From the NCBI GenBank assembly GCA_907165065.1, contig OU015523.1, positions 13,701,834 through 13,765,833 on the forward strand: DNA of 64,000 nucleotides, read 5' to 3'. Below, in pieces: positions 23,004 through 34,508 of the stretch. The position numbers and the translations under genes were made by a program. Within the stretch, counting starts at the first letter, position 1. Every line of letters begins with the position of its first letter. The stretch comes from Caprimulgus europaeus (Eukaryota > Chordata > Aves > Caprimulgiformes > Caprimulgidae). The notes beneath the pieces are model-generated. The model worked only from the letters and a program-made list of their open reading frames with translations, was not told where the DNA came from and searched no databases.

Positions 23004-23043
23004 AGGGAGGAGGGGAGGGGGGGGAGGTGGGGGTAGGGAAGAG
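23004..23043 (+). repeat. G-rich tract, quadruplex-prone
   Basis: At least five runs of three or more G on the plus strand (GGGAGGAGGGGAGGGGGGGGAG, then GTGGGGGTAGGG). It is followed by a C-rich stretch at about 23068-23092, giving a GC-skewed boundary. Confidence 0.75.
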
Positions 23044-23099
23044 AAAGCTCTACTGATTGACCTTTCTCCCCCCCTGCCCCCTCCTTTCTCTTTAAATCC

Positions 23100-23240
23100 C
23101 CACCTAGTCAGGAGCGCTCATTAAGGATGACTCTCGTTTCCCTAATTAGGCTGCCCCCTTCTCTTCACAGGGCTCCAGACCTCTGCCATTCGGCAATAAC
23201 AAGAATAACAAGAAACTCGTTATTTTACAACCTGGGCTAG
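23100..23240. promoter_or_regulatory. Conserved-looking block with SOX-like sites
   Basis: Contains GCGCTCATTAAGGATGA, TTTCCCTAATTAGGCTG and the doubled AATAACAAG (23195-23203, 23204-23212), with an inverted near-copy CTCGTTATT (23216-23224). Such AACAAG/AACAAT cores are SOX-type motifs. TAATTA is a homeodomain core. The enhancer function is inferred. Confidence 0.3.
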
Positions 23241-23407
23241 GGAGGAGGGGTGAGAAGGAGAAGATGGTTTTGTGATGTGCTGCTCAGAGGAAAACAAGCT
23301 CAGAAAAACCTGGGTCGAGGGAGGAGTCGCTCTTGTTTGCAAGACCTTGTCTGCGCTTAAACGCAGTCTTGCCCTGCTATGTGCCTGAACTAGAACTAAC
23401 GCTAAAA

Positions 23408-23750
23408 GTCCCTACAAAGGCTGGGGAGGGGCTTTTTACGAGGGCAGGTAGTGACAGGATGAGGGGTAATGGCTTTAAACTGGAGGAAGGCAGGTTTAGA
23501 TGAGATATTAGGAAGAAATTCCTCAGAAGGTCTGACCACCTTCACTCTGAGGGTGGTCAGACACTGGAACAGGTTGCCCATAAAAGCTGTGGATGCCCCC
23601 TCCCTGGAAGTGTTCAAGGCCAGGTTGGATGAGACTTTGAGCAACCTGGTCTAGTGGAAGGTGTCCCTGCTGATGGCAGGGGGGTTGGAATGAGATGATC
23701 TTTAAGGTCCCTTCCAACCCAAACCATTCTGTGATTCTATGCTTCTGTGA
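23408..23750 (+). mobile_element. CR1 LINE, 5'-truncated, with internal inversion
   Basis: Typical CR1 3' region in sense: GGGCTTTTTACGAGGGCAG-like start, GGCTTTAAACTGGAGGAAGG, GACACTGGAACAGGTTGCCC, AGCAACCTGGTCTAGTGGAA, then the end (TTTAAGGTCCCTTCCAACCC, GTGATTCTATG). The 3' terminus is intact. An extra inverted copy of an 11-bp segment at 23530-23540 (partner 23552-23562) disrupts the consensus. There is no coding capacity. Confidence 0.95.
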
Positions 23751-26700
23751 GTGCGGATTTGGGTTTTTCCCCCTTTTCTGCAGGCTCATTCTTGAAAGTT
23801 GTTTTTCTTTGTAGCAATCATATATACGTGCACATTTTTTAATGTGAAAAGGATCTTTTAGGGACTCTGACAAGACACGAGCCATCCCAACTCCGAACTT
23901 GGGAGGAGGAGGTGGCGGCGGTGGCAGTGGGATGTGCACTGTCTGCATGTGGTCTATGTGGCATTCACCATCAGGCAGGGAGGCTGCGATGGCTTGCCTC
24001 GGGGCGGGCAGCAGCCTGCTCTCAGCCTGGGTTTCCAAATTCCCTTTTCCTCTCGGATACCGATGCTGTGCACACTCACCCAGCAGTGCCCCACGCGTGC
24101 GAGGTGCTCGCCTCCCAGCCACACCGCCCTCCCCGCTGCGGTGGTGGCAGCCCCTACGCAACTTTGCTGTCTCTGTTCTGCATCCTGCGTGGTCCCAGCT
24201 GATGATCCCCTCTTGCAGCATCCTGCCAAACCTCCTCAGTGGTAGATGTTCATTTCACAAAGCTGCTGTGAAAACAAAAAAGACAAAAAAACTTTATACC
24301 CATCAAGTGAAGGTGGAGGGTGAGTGAAATGAGGGTTCCTTGATGGACTCCTCTGGGTCCCTGTTACAAGACCAAGCGATGATCTTTCCTCTGGCTGGCA
24401 CGCTTTCTCTATATGTCATGTTGTGTAGCATCCCACCCCAGAAGCAAGCATGCCAAGTCAGCACGACCAAGCATGTGTTTAAGTGTTGTTCTGGATGAGA
24501 GGAAAAAAAAAAAATGCTCACCACCTTGCAAAATCAGACCCTCCCCGAGCATTTGGAATTAATTTTGTAAAAACCAGCTTATCATCTCCATAAACTGTCA
24601 CAGATCCACTCTGTTCTGCAGAGCTAAACATTTCAACATTTTATCTACATTACCAATTAAACCATCTTTGCTCAATTTATGCCTCATTTAAATAACTTAT
24701 TACATCAGATATAGATTTTTTTATAGTTTGGTTTTAAGTCTCTTTCTCATACTCTCTTTAAGACTTGTCTAAGTCTTTCAAGATGTTCTTTCAAGCCCTC
24801 AGACTAAATTAAAACATCATTCACTGGAGCTTCAGCAGTTTGCAGTTTCTCACAGATCTGGCAAATACTCTTTGAAATACCTCGGGAGCAGAACAAATGC
24901 CAAATAAAGTCTGCCTTAACTTACACGTTGACATTTGCAAGCCCAAGTTCCCAAAGTTGTGCCCCAAAAGTAGGTGCAGGCCTGTAAGCAAGTGACCCTG
25001 ATTTTTTTCTGAGGTGACAAATGTTCTGCAACAATGTCCTGAAGGATTTATGATATCAATTATTTGGATTTTGCCTCCAAGCCTTTCTTACAAATGACGG
25101 GTCATATTGTTTCCTAAATTTGTGTTCATGCCTTAACTCAGTTACATCTGCTAACGGGTTCAGATTGTCCTGATTGTAAATAGACAAACAAATATGTATC
25201 TGCTGGGACTCAGATTGACTGTGCCAAACCCTCTTTAAACCCTCTTCTCTTCCTCCCACAAAAAAATCCAAAACCCAGAGACACCAAAAAGAGCCCAGAT
25301 TTAGAGCAAGGCAGATTGTTTCAGCCGAAGCATAGTTTTCTCGTGGTAGGTTTTTTGGTGCCAAACCCCAAAAATTTGAGTCACCTGAAACATTTAGCAA
25401 ATTCACATCAATTTCACTGAATTATTTTGACTGAAAGAAAAGAAGCCTTGTCTGCAGGGATGAGAAACACCCAACCTTTGGCTTACACATTGTCCATTTT
25501 TCTTCAAGGCATCCCAGCAGATCCTTGAGACTTGGGAAAGATTATTATTCGGCCTTTGGTTGTGATCAGCTTTCTCCCACCAAAAAACACTCAGGAGGGT
25601 GCGGGCTGGAGAGAAGTTGTGTTACAGCTTCACGGACAGCTTGAGCTGATGGGGCCTCTTCCAGCCCGTGGAAACATTCAGCATGTTCAGGACTTTGCCT
25701 TTTCCTGCTGGTAAAATATGGCTTTGCTTTTCCACTTACCCTCACCCTCCTGCCAAGAGAAGAACTTGGATGTTTGGTCTGTGCTGACCCTCCAGCTGGG
25801 GCCAGGAGATGTCTTGGCCACAGCAGGAAGGAAGAGACTGCCCCAGATCACACATCTGGTTTTACATCTCCTCTCACTTCTCTTGTTTCAAGCAGAAACA
25901 CATGGCAGGTATCTTTACAAGTGAAGTATATCTGCATTATACCAAGCACATCTGCATTGCACTTGGAGGGGAGCCCAGAAGTTCCTTTCAAAGTCAGACT
26001 TGCTGTCTATACCAAGAGTGGACATGGGAGTGTGGGAAGGACCTGGTGTGCCCCACACTGATCTGGAGGCATCAGTGTGATTGCCCAGGGGCTGCTGGAT
26101 TAAAAGCACAACGTATTTTTGCATCTACCTCAGGACCACTGTGTTGAAGCCGGGCAGCACAGCTAACGAGACACGTTCCCTTGCAGCCATAGCTGTTCCT
26201 GTGCCAGTCACACACTTTTCATTTACTTCGTAGTCTGCTTGTTAATTATGTGTTGCAGTCACGTCTGAGTGGGCCGGTTGGGATCACAGCTGCTGGAGCA
26301 ACAGGCAGTCCCAGCCCGGCCGAGCTCACACCTCGTGGAGGTGGAGGTTGGGTAGATCTTGGCTGCAGGCAACTGCAGGACTGGCACAGGGTCACCCACA
26401 CCATGATGCCCACCACGCTCTCTTTCACACACGTGAGCACAACAGGTGCTCCCAGCTGGGAAAAGGCAATTTGTGGCTATTCTGAGCCATCCTGGTTGGA
26501 TCCCATTTGTGAAAACAAATAGAGAGAGATGTCCCTGGTCACTATTGACTAGCATTGCTGGGACAACATAGGCAGCTTTATTTGTGGAGAGGGGGGATGG
26601 AGGAAAAAGCCTCAAGTTTTCCTCCCACCCCACTCCATTCCATCTCTTCTGCCCCAGGGTGCATTGTCCCCTTTTGTCCCCAAGAAGCACGCGTGTCCGG

Positions 26701-28540
26701 TAGCACTGCAGTTATTTTTAGGAGGACTTGGCCAGCGTCCACAGTGGTGGTGGCTTTGGTGAGCCGGGAGAAGCAGACTTTTCTCACTCTGCCTTTCAAT
26801 GTTTGGAAACAGTGAGGCTGCCAAGGCAGCCTGTCTCCTGTTCTGCATTTCCAGCCTCTGGAAAGCGAGAGTGAGCCCTGAAAAGCCTGGCAGGCCGACC
26901 AGGAGAGCCTGCCAGGCAGCCGGCAGCGCCCTGCCAACACCAGCGGCCCCTCGCTGCCACCGGCCAGGGAAAGCCGGGGCAGGGGGGATGGAGAAGGGGA
27001 AGGCGATGAAGGGAGAGGCTGGAAAATTGCACGGGTCCCCTCAGGGAGAGCTTTTTAATTTCCTGAGCCTGACTCTCTGCATTCAGTAGGGATGTGACCG
27101 GGGAGGGGAGCAGCGCCCCATGGCCCCAACAGCACAGAGGCTGGAGCAGGGGGAGGTGGGGAAGGGAGAGGTGTGGGCAGCAGCCTGTATGGGATTTCAT
27201 GTACATGGGTCTGAGACTGGGTTGGTCTTGCTCAGGTCAGGCAAGACCAGTGTCACCAGCCAGGCTTGTGGACTAGAGTGAATTGCAAGTGGCAATGAAG
27301 CTAGCCTGGGCTGGGACACCTGTGGGGCTCTCCTGACCCCTGGTTTGGCCATCCCTGGTGAGAAGGGACCCTTGGTGGGTCAGAAATGAAGAGGGGAAGG
27401 ACTGTAATACCAAGGGGTGCTGCAGGTGGAGAGCAAAGGGGCACAGGCTGCGTGCAGCCCAGCACCTGGATAAGATCTGGGGGGGACTTTTACCCCAATG
27501 GAGCAAAGAGCAAGTCTAACATGGTCAGCAGCTTGCTCAGCCGCTTGACACAGATATTGCTGTTTTTGCCCCTGCCACTCGAATCTCACCTCTGAATGAA
27601 AATAATTTTATTTTATTTTTAAAAAGGAGCAGGAGGCATGTCTTTATGCCAAAAGCATTGCAGACAACCCCTGCCACAGCAGGGAGCACCTGGGCCACCA
27701 GCAAGGCAGCAATGGTAGCTGGGACCAAGGGACAACTCTTTCCGAATCGTCAGCATCCGTTTCACCGCACAGACTCTTGTCTCCCAGCTGTGTGGCAGGA
27801 CGGTGGGTCCAGGGCAGCAGGCTGGAGCCCCCTTTTTCTCTCAGAGCCCCACCACCCCTGGCTCTGAGCCCTGCTGCTGCCAAAAAGGTGAAGGGCTCCA
27901 GTGTACGAAGGGGAGGGAGGAGGAAAAGAGGAGGTGCAAGCGTGCGTCTGTGTGTGCTGGGGGGAGATGGAGACGCCGGGTCAGAACAGACCAGCTTTCA
28001 GAGTTTGGCTAACACCCTCTCCAGCCTCTTACTCAGCATATGCAGGGTCCCATGATCTGAGTAGCAGCCCCTCTCATGCCATTGTGTGCCTGACCTGCTT
28101 AAATAAACGGTGTTATTTTAAGCAAGGGCAGTCGAGCATTTGCCGCAGGTCCTTCTCTTTCTCGTTCTCTTTCTCCCATCCTCCTTCCCCCCCTTTCCCG
28201 CTGCTTCAGTTTCCCCTCCCACCCCACTTTCCTTTACACAGCGGGATTAATCCATCAAACCGAATGGGGGGGAGGAGGAGGGGCAATGAGCCCGCACTCC
28301 AGTGAGCACTGAAGAGGCCCCCATTCATGGGTCAACAAAACCAGGGAGGACTCTTGGACTTAATCAGCCAAGGAGTGCTCCAGCCCTGCAGACAATTAAC
28401 ATCAAAGCAATGTAGGAGAAAGAGGAGACGGGACAGCCAGGAAGCCTGGAAACACACGTACAAATCCCGATTAAAAAGGGAGGGAGGTTAGGAAGGAAGC
28501 GGCCAGAGGGAGGATGCTCGGCGGCGTGGCTGCCTTCAGG
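23751..28540. other. Non-coding single-copy DNA
   Basis: About 4.8 kb without a recognisable gene. A (GGAGGTGGCGGC)-type stretch near 23900-23935 gives a glycine-rich or proline-rich chance translation. The 24540-25400 part is AT-rich and the 26800-28000 part is GC-rich. A bicoid-type palindrome at 28244 is listed separately. Confidence 0.5.
28244..28253. promoter_or_regulatory. K50-homeodomain palindrome GGATTAATCC
   Basis: A perfect 10-bp palindrome combining GGATTA and its reverse complement TAATCC, the binding core of K50 homeodomain proteins (OTX, PITX, GSC families). The same decamer recurs at 44805-44814. Binding is inferred from motif knowledge only. Confidence 0.4.
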
Positions 28541-28650
28541 AGCGGGAAACTGAGGTGCAAGGAGGAGGGAGGACTTGCTTGAGGCTGATGTGCAGGGCAG
28601 CAGCATGGACTTGCTGGGGACAGAGTCTGGTCTCCCAATTTCTGCCCAAA
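28541..28650 (+). mobile_element. MIR/CORE-SINE
   Basis: GAGCGGGAAACTGAGGTGCA, then AGGACTTGCTTGAGGCTGAT, GTGCAGGGCAGCAGCA and GAGTCTGGTCTCCCAATTTC follow the MIR order (poly-purine start, 'gacttgcccaaggtca', 'gtctcctgactcc'). Confidence 0.65.
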
Positions 28651-29672
28651 CCCTCTTGCTGTGGCTGCCCTGGGGTGGGATCCCACACCATCAGCGGCTG
28701 GGGCACCTATCCCTTACACCAGCTGAGGTTTTATGAACGTCAGTGGGACTAGGATGAAGCAGCAGCATGTGGCTAGGTGTTGCTAGCCTCTCACACTTCA
28801 TTTTGAAGGCTGTTTCCAACAGCCTTGTCATAGTATTGTCACGATCCACATAACTGAAAAAAACTTAATAATACTTTATTATTACCTCTGGGCACTACAT
28901 CAAAGACTGCGTGCACCTAAAGGTAATAATCATATTTTGCCTTTGTAACAGATGGTCACTTGGCTGCTGATGTAAACTGGCAGCAGTCCTGCTCAGTTTT
29001 AGGGAGCAGCAGGGGCTCTGCAGCAAGAGGCTGAGGCTTAGGCTGGATTGACCCCGGGGAGGGACAGCCAGACCTGGAAACTGGCCTTGTGCTGGAGCTT
29101 GGGGTTTATTTGCAGTTTCCTTTGAAAATAAAAGCAGCAGATGAAGTTAGAGGTGAAGAGGGAGCAGCTCCTGCCTCTGTGGCTGTGGGGCACCCCCATA
29201 TGAGTGTGCTGAATCAAAAAGAAGGGGGGACATGCTGCTAAGGGGAAGGGTAATGGCGGAGGAGGCTGCAGGGCAACTTTCCAAAACTTTTGCTGCATGC
29301 TTCCCCCCTTCATGGGCCTCACTCTGCAGAGATCTTTCCACACCTTGGGAGCACCATGAGGAAATGTTAGGCTGCTAGTGAGCTGTTGCAGTTGCAGTTT
29401 ACCATCTTCTTGAGTTACTGTGGGGGTGCTGGATGGAAAATCAGCCCCATGCCACAGCTTGCTGGTGTATTCCCTCTTCTCTGCCCCAGACAGTCTCCAT
29501 CCCAGAGCTCTGTGACAGGCAGTGCTGTTGCCAGCCTGCAGCTACAGCTACTGCTATGCTGAGATCTTATGGTCCATGTCAAAGTATCATCTGCAACGAG
29601 GTTTGCATTACCTCCCCTACCACTGCATCAGCACTGACAGAACATTGTGGAGGCATTGCAGCCATCCTGGAG
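28651..29672. other. Non-coding single-copy DNA; small hairpin
   Basis: No gene. Around 28714-28754 a CTTACACCAGCTGAGG and CAGTGGGACTAGG look like an old amniote repeat. A 10-bp perfect stem (ATTATTACCT at 28878-28887 with AGGTAATAAT at 28921-28930) encloses a 33-nt loop. Confidence 0.5.
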
Positions 29673-29887
29673 GTAGTGATAGAACAATGGGTAGTGGCTT
29701 TAAACTGGAAGAGGGTAGGTTTAGATTAGATATTCAGAAGAAATTATTTCCTGTGAGGGTGGTCAGACACTGGAACAGGTTGCCCAGAGAAGCTGTGGGT
29801 GCCCCCTCCCTGGAAACATTCAAGGCCAGGTTGGATGAGGCTTTGAGCAACCTGGTCTAGTGGAAGGTGTCCCTGTCCCTGGCAGGG
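29673..29887 (+). mobile_element. CR1 LINE fragment lacking its 3' end
   Basis: Sense CR1 sequence from GTAGTGATAGAACAATGGG through GGCTTTAAACTGGAAGAGGG, GACACTGGAACAGGTTGCCC and CTGGTCTAGTGGAAGGTGTC. It stops at about CCCTGGCAGGG. The terminal 60-70 bp normally present (ending in ATTCTATG) are missing and unrelated sequence follows. Confidence 0.9.
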
Positions 29888-32389
29888 TTTAGCTGCTCTG
29901 GCCGGGTTTGGTAGCCATGCAGCAGCTCTGCGCGGGTGGGTTCATGCCTGGGTCGTTGTCACCACCACGGGCACACCGGCAGCGGACAGACAGGCGAGGA
30001 GGAGGTGAGGGAGCGCCAGCCTGAGGGAGCAGCTCTCGGTGTATCAGTTACATCTTAATTGTGGCTGTCTGGTCGCAAGGAAGAACAGGAAGGGGAACAG
30101 AGGGCCAGCCTTGGCTTTTGTTTCATGCACTGAACTTTCGGGCTCCTCTTTCCTTTCTTCCACCCACCCCCTTTTGCTCAGATAGAGCCACCCACGCTCT
30201 CGCACCACACTTGCTCTCACTTTCTCATTTTGTCCTGTCATGGCTCTTCTCCAAGAGCTTGGAGAGCTTCTTGAAAGAGGAAAAGGGGGAGCTGGGGTTG
30301 CACAGAGGTAAAACACTGTGCAATGCATTCCTTCACCTTCCTTCTCCTCCTCCTCCTCTGCGTTGTCTCCTGAGCATCCCTCCCTTTTCCTCAGCAGGTA
30401 CCTGCAGAAAGTGACCCTGTCAACAAAACCCCAGCAGGATTGGCCTTTGGTCTTGCTCAGGCAGCTGGTTCCCATTAAATGTTCTCAATGATTAAGAATT
30501 CTTTTTCTCTCATCTAAAATATTTTATTATTGCTTTTCCTTTCTTTCAGTTTCCCAAGGAGAAGACAGTTTGCATGTGTGTGTGTGTGGAGTGTACTAAA
30601 GACAGGGAATTTAGAGCTTGCTCTCACCGAGCCCATGTGGAAGGCTGTGCATTAGCCAGCTGCTCTAACATTTAATCCCCATTACACACGCACTGAATTA
30701 TTCCTCATGTCTTCATTCCCCCACTGCCTCAGGTAGAGTCCCTGAAGATGAGAAAGGCTGCTGTTTCTCTGAGCACGAGATTTAAAATGGGTTGAGTTAC
30801 CCATGGTGGGAGGCTGAGAGGAGCAGTTAAGAGCTGTGGCATTCAGGTTTTGCCCAGGTCCTACTGGTTTCGGAGGACAAGAGGAATTATTTGGCTGGGT
30901 GGTTCGTTGATACCCTCACCAGGACTGACACTGCAAGACCAGCCTAGTGACACACCTCAGACCAGTGTCTGGGCTCTGCCTAAATCCAGTGAGGACAGAT
31001 CAGCCCATCTGGATGGGAACTGGTCCCCACATACACTTTTCCAGTGAAAGGAGCATGAGGAAGCTGAGAGCAGGGGTCTCACCAAGGGTCAGGTTCTGTG
31101 TGTAGCCCCCCTGAGTCAGGCTAGCCTGCCTCGTGGCTCACAAGCCCTGGCAGAGGCTGCACCAGCTCTGCCAGCCAGCTCTCCTGAGGGACACGGTGAG
31201 CATCCCTTGCTTGTAAGGCTGCTGCTAGCACTGGGTGTAGCACATCTAAGCCCAGTGATGCCTTGGAGACACAGCCCTGGGGAAGCCCAGCAAGGCTGAG
31301 TTGGGTGAAGCATCCCACCTGCAAGGGAAGATGTATGCCTTGACTTTTGCCTGGGGCACCCCAGTCTCGTCCCATCTGCCCTAGGTGAGGATCCTTTTAC
31401 CCAACAAGCTTTCTCCTTTGTGTGGAGCCCAGACAAGTGATTTCAGTCCTGAGATGGCCGCTCGCTAGCTGGCTCCTCCTTGCTGCATTGCCTTCAGCTC
31501 TGAGGGCTGTCACTTCTCATTGTGCAGTTCCCTCACCCTGGGGACCTCCCCAAGGTTAGGACAGGGGCTTCTCACTCTGTTCAGAGTCCCTGGGCCAGGG
31601 CAGACAATGTGAGATCTTCAAAATTTGCCACAGTGCCGGCACTGCTTCCAGTGGGAGACGCTGAAATGAACAGTGGGCACTAACAAGGAGTCCTATGTTT
31701 TTGGGTGGCTAGTAGCCAGGGTGGGAGTTCTCCTTAAGAAGAGAAGGGGGTATATGATTGCATAAAACCACCATTTTGCTGTGACTGATTTCTGGGTTGA
31801 ATGGCTTAGGTGATCCTAGGGTTGTTGCAGAGCTGCTGTGGCCCAAAATGACAGAAAGGGTGATGTAAATTTTCCCTGGTAATTGTTCAATGTCTATTGC
31901 CTTCGAAAAGACAAAGAAGACATGGAGCTCCCTGCTCTCTAAAGAGCAAATGCCTGCACTTGGTTTTCTCCTCTGGAATTTCAACTCTTTGCCTCTGCTG
32001 CTCGCTTCTGCCCTGCTGCCCAGCTGTGGCCTGGTGCGATGCCTGCAACATTCCTCCTGGGACAAGAGACACGTTTCTCCTCACAGCTCATTAGTAGGAA
32101 CTGTCATATCATCTTCAGCCATCTGAGAAAGTATCTTCCTCAGCTCCTTGCTTGCAACTGGCTTGTGAACAGCTTCCCCACAGGGCTGGATGGCAAAGGA
32201 TCCTGCAGCTCTCCTGCCTTAACATGGACACATGAGAAAGAAATCAAACCCGAGTGCTTCGCAGTAGGGATGTATCGCCGGAAGGGATCTTCTATTTTAC
32301 CATGTCTCGTCCCTTGCTATTGTCAGCAATCACATCGTGCAATCTTTTGCATAAATGTGAAGCTCTAAACAATTCTAACAAGGTTGAAG
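29888..32389. other. Non-coding single-copy DNA
   Basis: No gene recognised. A short (GT)n lies near 30572-30588 and a CTC repeat near 30343-30360. Confidence 0.55.
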
Positions 32390-32745
32390 ATTCTCCCACT
32401 ACCCCAATTAGTAGGCTTTTCCAGAACTTGACAGCTCTGAGGCTTAAACCATTCTTCTTATTTCCAGTCTCAATTTATTCCTGGCTGAAGCATGCCCACT
32501 TTTTCTTGCGCCAACATTGTTCCAAGGCTTAAACAGCTCTGCTCCCTCCCTGGTGCTTACCCCTCTGATGTGTTTACCAAGAACAATTATATCCATTCTC
32601 AGCCTGCATTTCGCTGGGCAAAATAAATCAACAGTCTCCTACCCCGCGATAGGCACTCTCTTCCCCTGACCATCCTGCTAGCCTTTGTCTGCATCCCCTC
32701 TCTTCTCAGTTATTTTCTTTCCAGTGCAGATGGTGAGAACTGGAA
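32390..32745 (-). mobile_element. Ancient CR1/L3-type LINE fragment
   Basis: The plus strand shows a long run of antisense landmarks of an old reptile-type CR1/L3 element: CCAGAACTTGACAGCTCTGAGG and GGCTTAAACCATTCTTCTTA (32420-32460), TTTTTCTTGCGCCAACATTG (32500), CCCTCTGATGTGTTTACCAA (32561) and CATCCTGCTAGCCTTTGTCTGC (about 32670). About 350 bp align by eye with the general consensus. It is heavily diverged and predates birds. A similarity search would place the subfamily. Confidence 0.8.
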
Positions 32746-33841
32746 ACCATCCTCCATCACCTGTGCCCCAAGTAGGGTCCCCAAGCATTTGGGTTTTTGC
32801 TGGTGCCCCAGTGGTCATAGAAGGTGTGACTGTGGGGGTTTTTATAGGCACAAACTGCTTTTCACAATGGATTCTGTTTTCAAGCCTTGAGTGTCGTGTT
32901 GAGTAGTGCCTCGACACCACTAAGGAGTCAGCAGCCCTGCTCTGCTCTGAAGCTATTGTTGCTCAGCTGCCAGTAAAGTATGCAAGACTTGCTTGCAGAA
33001 TTGTAGATATAAAGTTACTCTTGAGGTTTTGACTCATTTGGTGGCACTAGCTGTTAAAGTTGGCTCTCCGATTTCCCAGCGTGGTGAGGCACCCTGAGCT
33101 GTATCACTCGATAGTTATAGCAGAAGGTTTTGTTTATTCGGTGGTTTTCTTACAGAGCAAGAGATCCACGTAGATTTTTCCTGTGATGCTTTCCTGGACA
33201 CTCTAAATTCCTGTCAACAGGATATTTAGAGGCACAAATAAAATTATGTAAGTGTGGGTGTGCTTTTTACATAATTTAGTATGTATCTGATGCTCTACCT
33301 CATCTACAACACTTCATTTTTCTCTTATTAAAGGTGTGCAGAGTGCAAATGACAGATTTTAGGCTAGGGTATGCTGCAGCAGAAAGAAACAAACAGGTCT
33401 GCTTTTCAGTTAAGCCAAACTTGGACTTCAAGAAAACACAAGCCTGTTTCTGCTCCTCAAAGTGTAGGAACTCAGCCATGCTCCTAATTTTTTAACTCTG
33501 TGACTCAACCCTTCTCCATAGGATACTCTATTAGGACCATGCCTTGTAGATTTGGGAAGGGCAAGCAGCCATGTAAGTACAGTGTAACATCACTTTAGGA
33601 ACTGGTGTTAGAAGTGACTAGCTGAAAGGGAGAGATGCACAGGCTGCAGTTCTTGGGGCAGAGACTTCCTCTGGATGCCTATCCCCAGCTCTTACTTGCA
33701 GTCTTGTATTATTCTTCTCACTTTTACAAGGGTGATATAAAGAAATAATCCCCCCCCTCCTCCCCAAAACATATCTTAGTTTTGTCCTGCAATGGACCTT
33801 TCTGGGTTAGTTGTCCCCAGGTCTGCAGATTGATGCAGATG
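32746..33841. other. Non-coding single-copy DNA
   Basis: No gene. A C-run (about 33750-33768) is the only simple repeat. The AT-rich 33230-33340 stretch is unique. Confidence 0.55.
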
Positions 33842-33898
33842 TTGTAACTAGATAATCCTTGAGGTCCCTTCCAACCCTAATTATTCTATGTATCACTA
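33842..33898 (+). mobile_element. CR1 LINE, very short 3' end
   Basis: Only the last about 55 bp of a CR1: TTGTAACTAGATAATCCTTG, AGGTCCCTTCCAACCCTAAT, TATTCTATG. Severe 5' truncation with a kept 3' end is the normal CR1 insertion form. Confidence 0.85.
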
Positions 33899-34446
33899 TG
33901 CTGTTGGAGGTTTGGAAATAATGGGATATGATACTGGGAGAGAGGTGTTGAAAGGCACCCTTCTTTCTGCACCCTTTCTGCCACCTGAGAAACTATGAGT
34001 TACAGAAATTTTTCGTTACTAATAGCTGTCCATCACTGTCATTCAGTTCTGCCCTGTACATCTGTAATGCCACTTCTTGTACCTTGGTCAAAATCCTGTA
34101 TTCTGACTCTGCTGGGTCCTGAGATCTTGGCAAACACCATGTTGTATAGAAGCAGCGCAGCGCTGAGATCTGCTCTTGATGGATTGACTCCTTCCTTGAG
34201 GAAATGGGGCTCTCTGACAGAGAACCTGTGGCCCAAACTGATTTAGGTCCTTCCTAGTGCCAGGCAAGTGCTGGTGTTGTACCACGGCGTGCTTTCTGTC
34301 TGCACAGGGAGGCTGAGGTATAACAGGAAACAATACTCAAAAACCTAAATGGAGTCTTTTTTCCCCCTAAAGTCTTTTGTTCCTGAAACCAAAGCACACT
34401 AAATCAAGGGGTTCTGCCTTAAATTAACTTGAAGTGTTCTTTATTT

Positions 34447-34508
34447 AAAAAACAAAAAAACAAAACCAAAACAAAACAAAAAGCTAACAACCCCCAAAAC
34501 AACCAAAT
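34447..34508. repeat. (CAAAA)n-like A-rich tract
   Basis: AAAAAACAAAAAAACAAAAC-type sequence, then CCCCCAAAACAACC. It resembles the tracts at 17788, 47840 and 54567. Confidence 0.8.

Noticed and set aside
25820-25860. Possible MIR scrap (CTGCCCCAGATCACACATCTGG)
   Set aside because: Only one motif of the family is present, too short to separate from chance.
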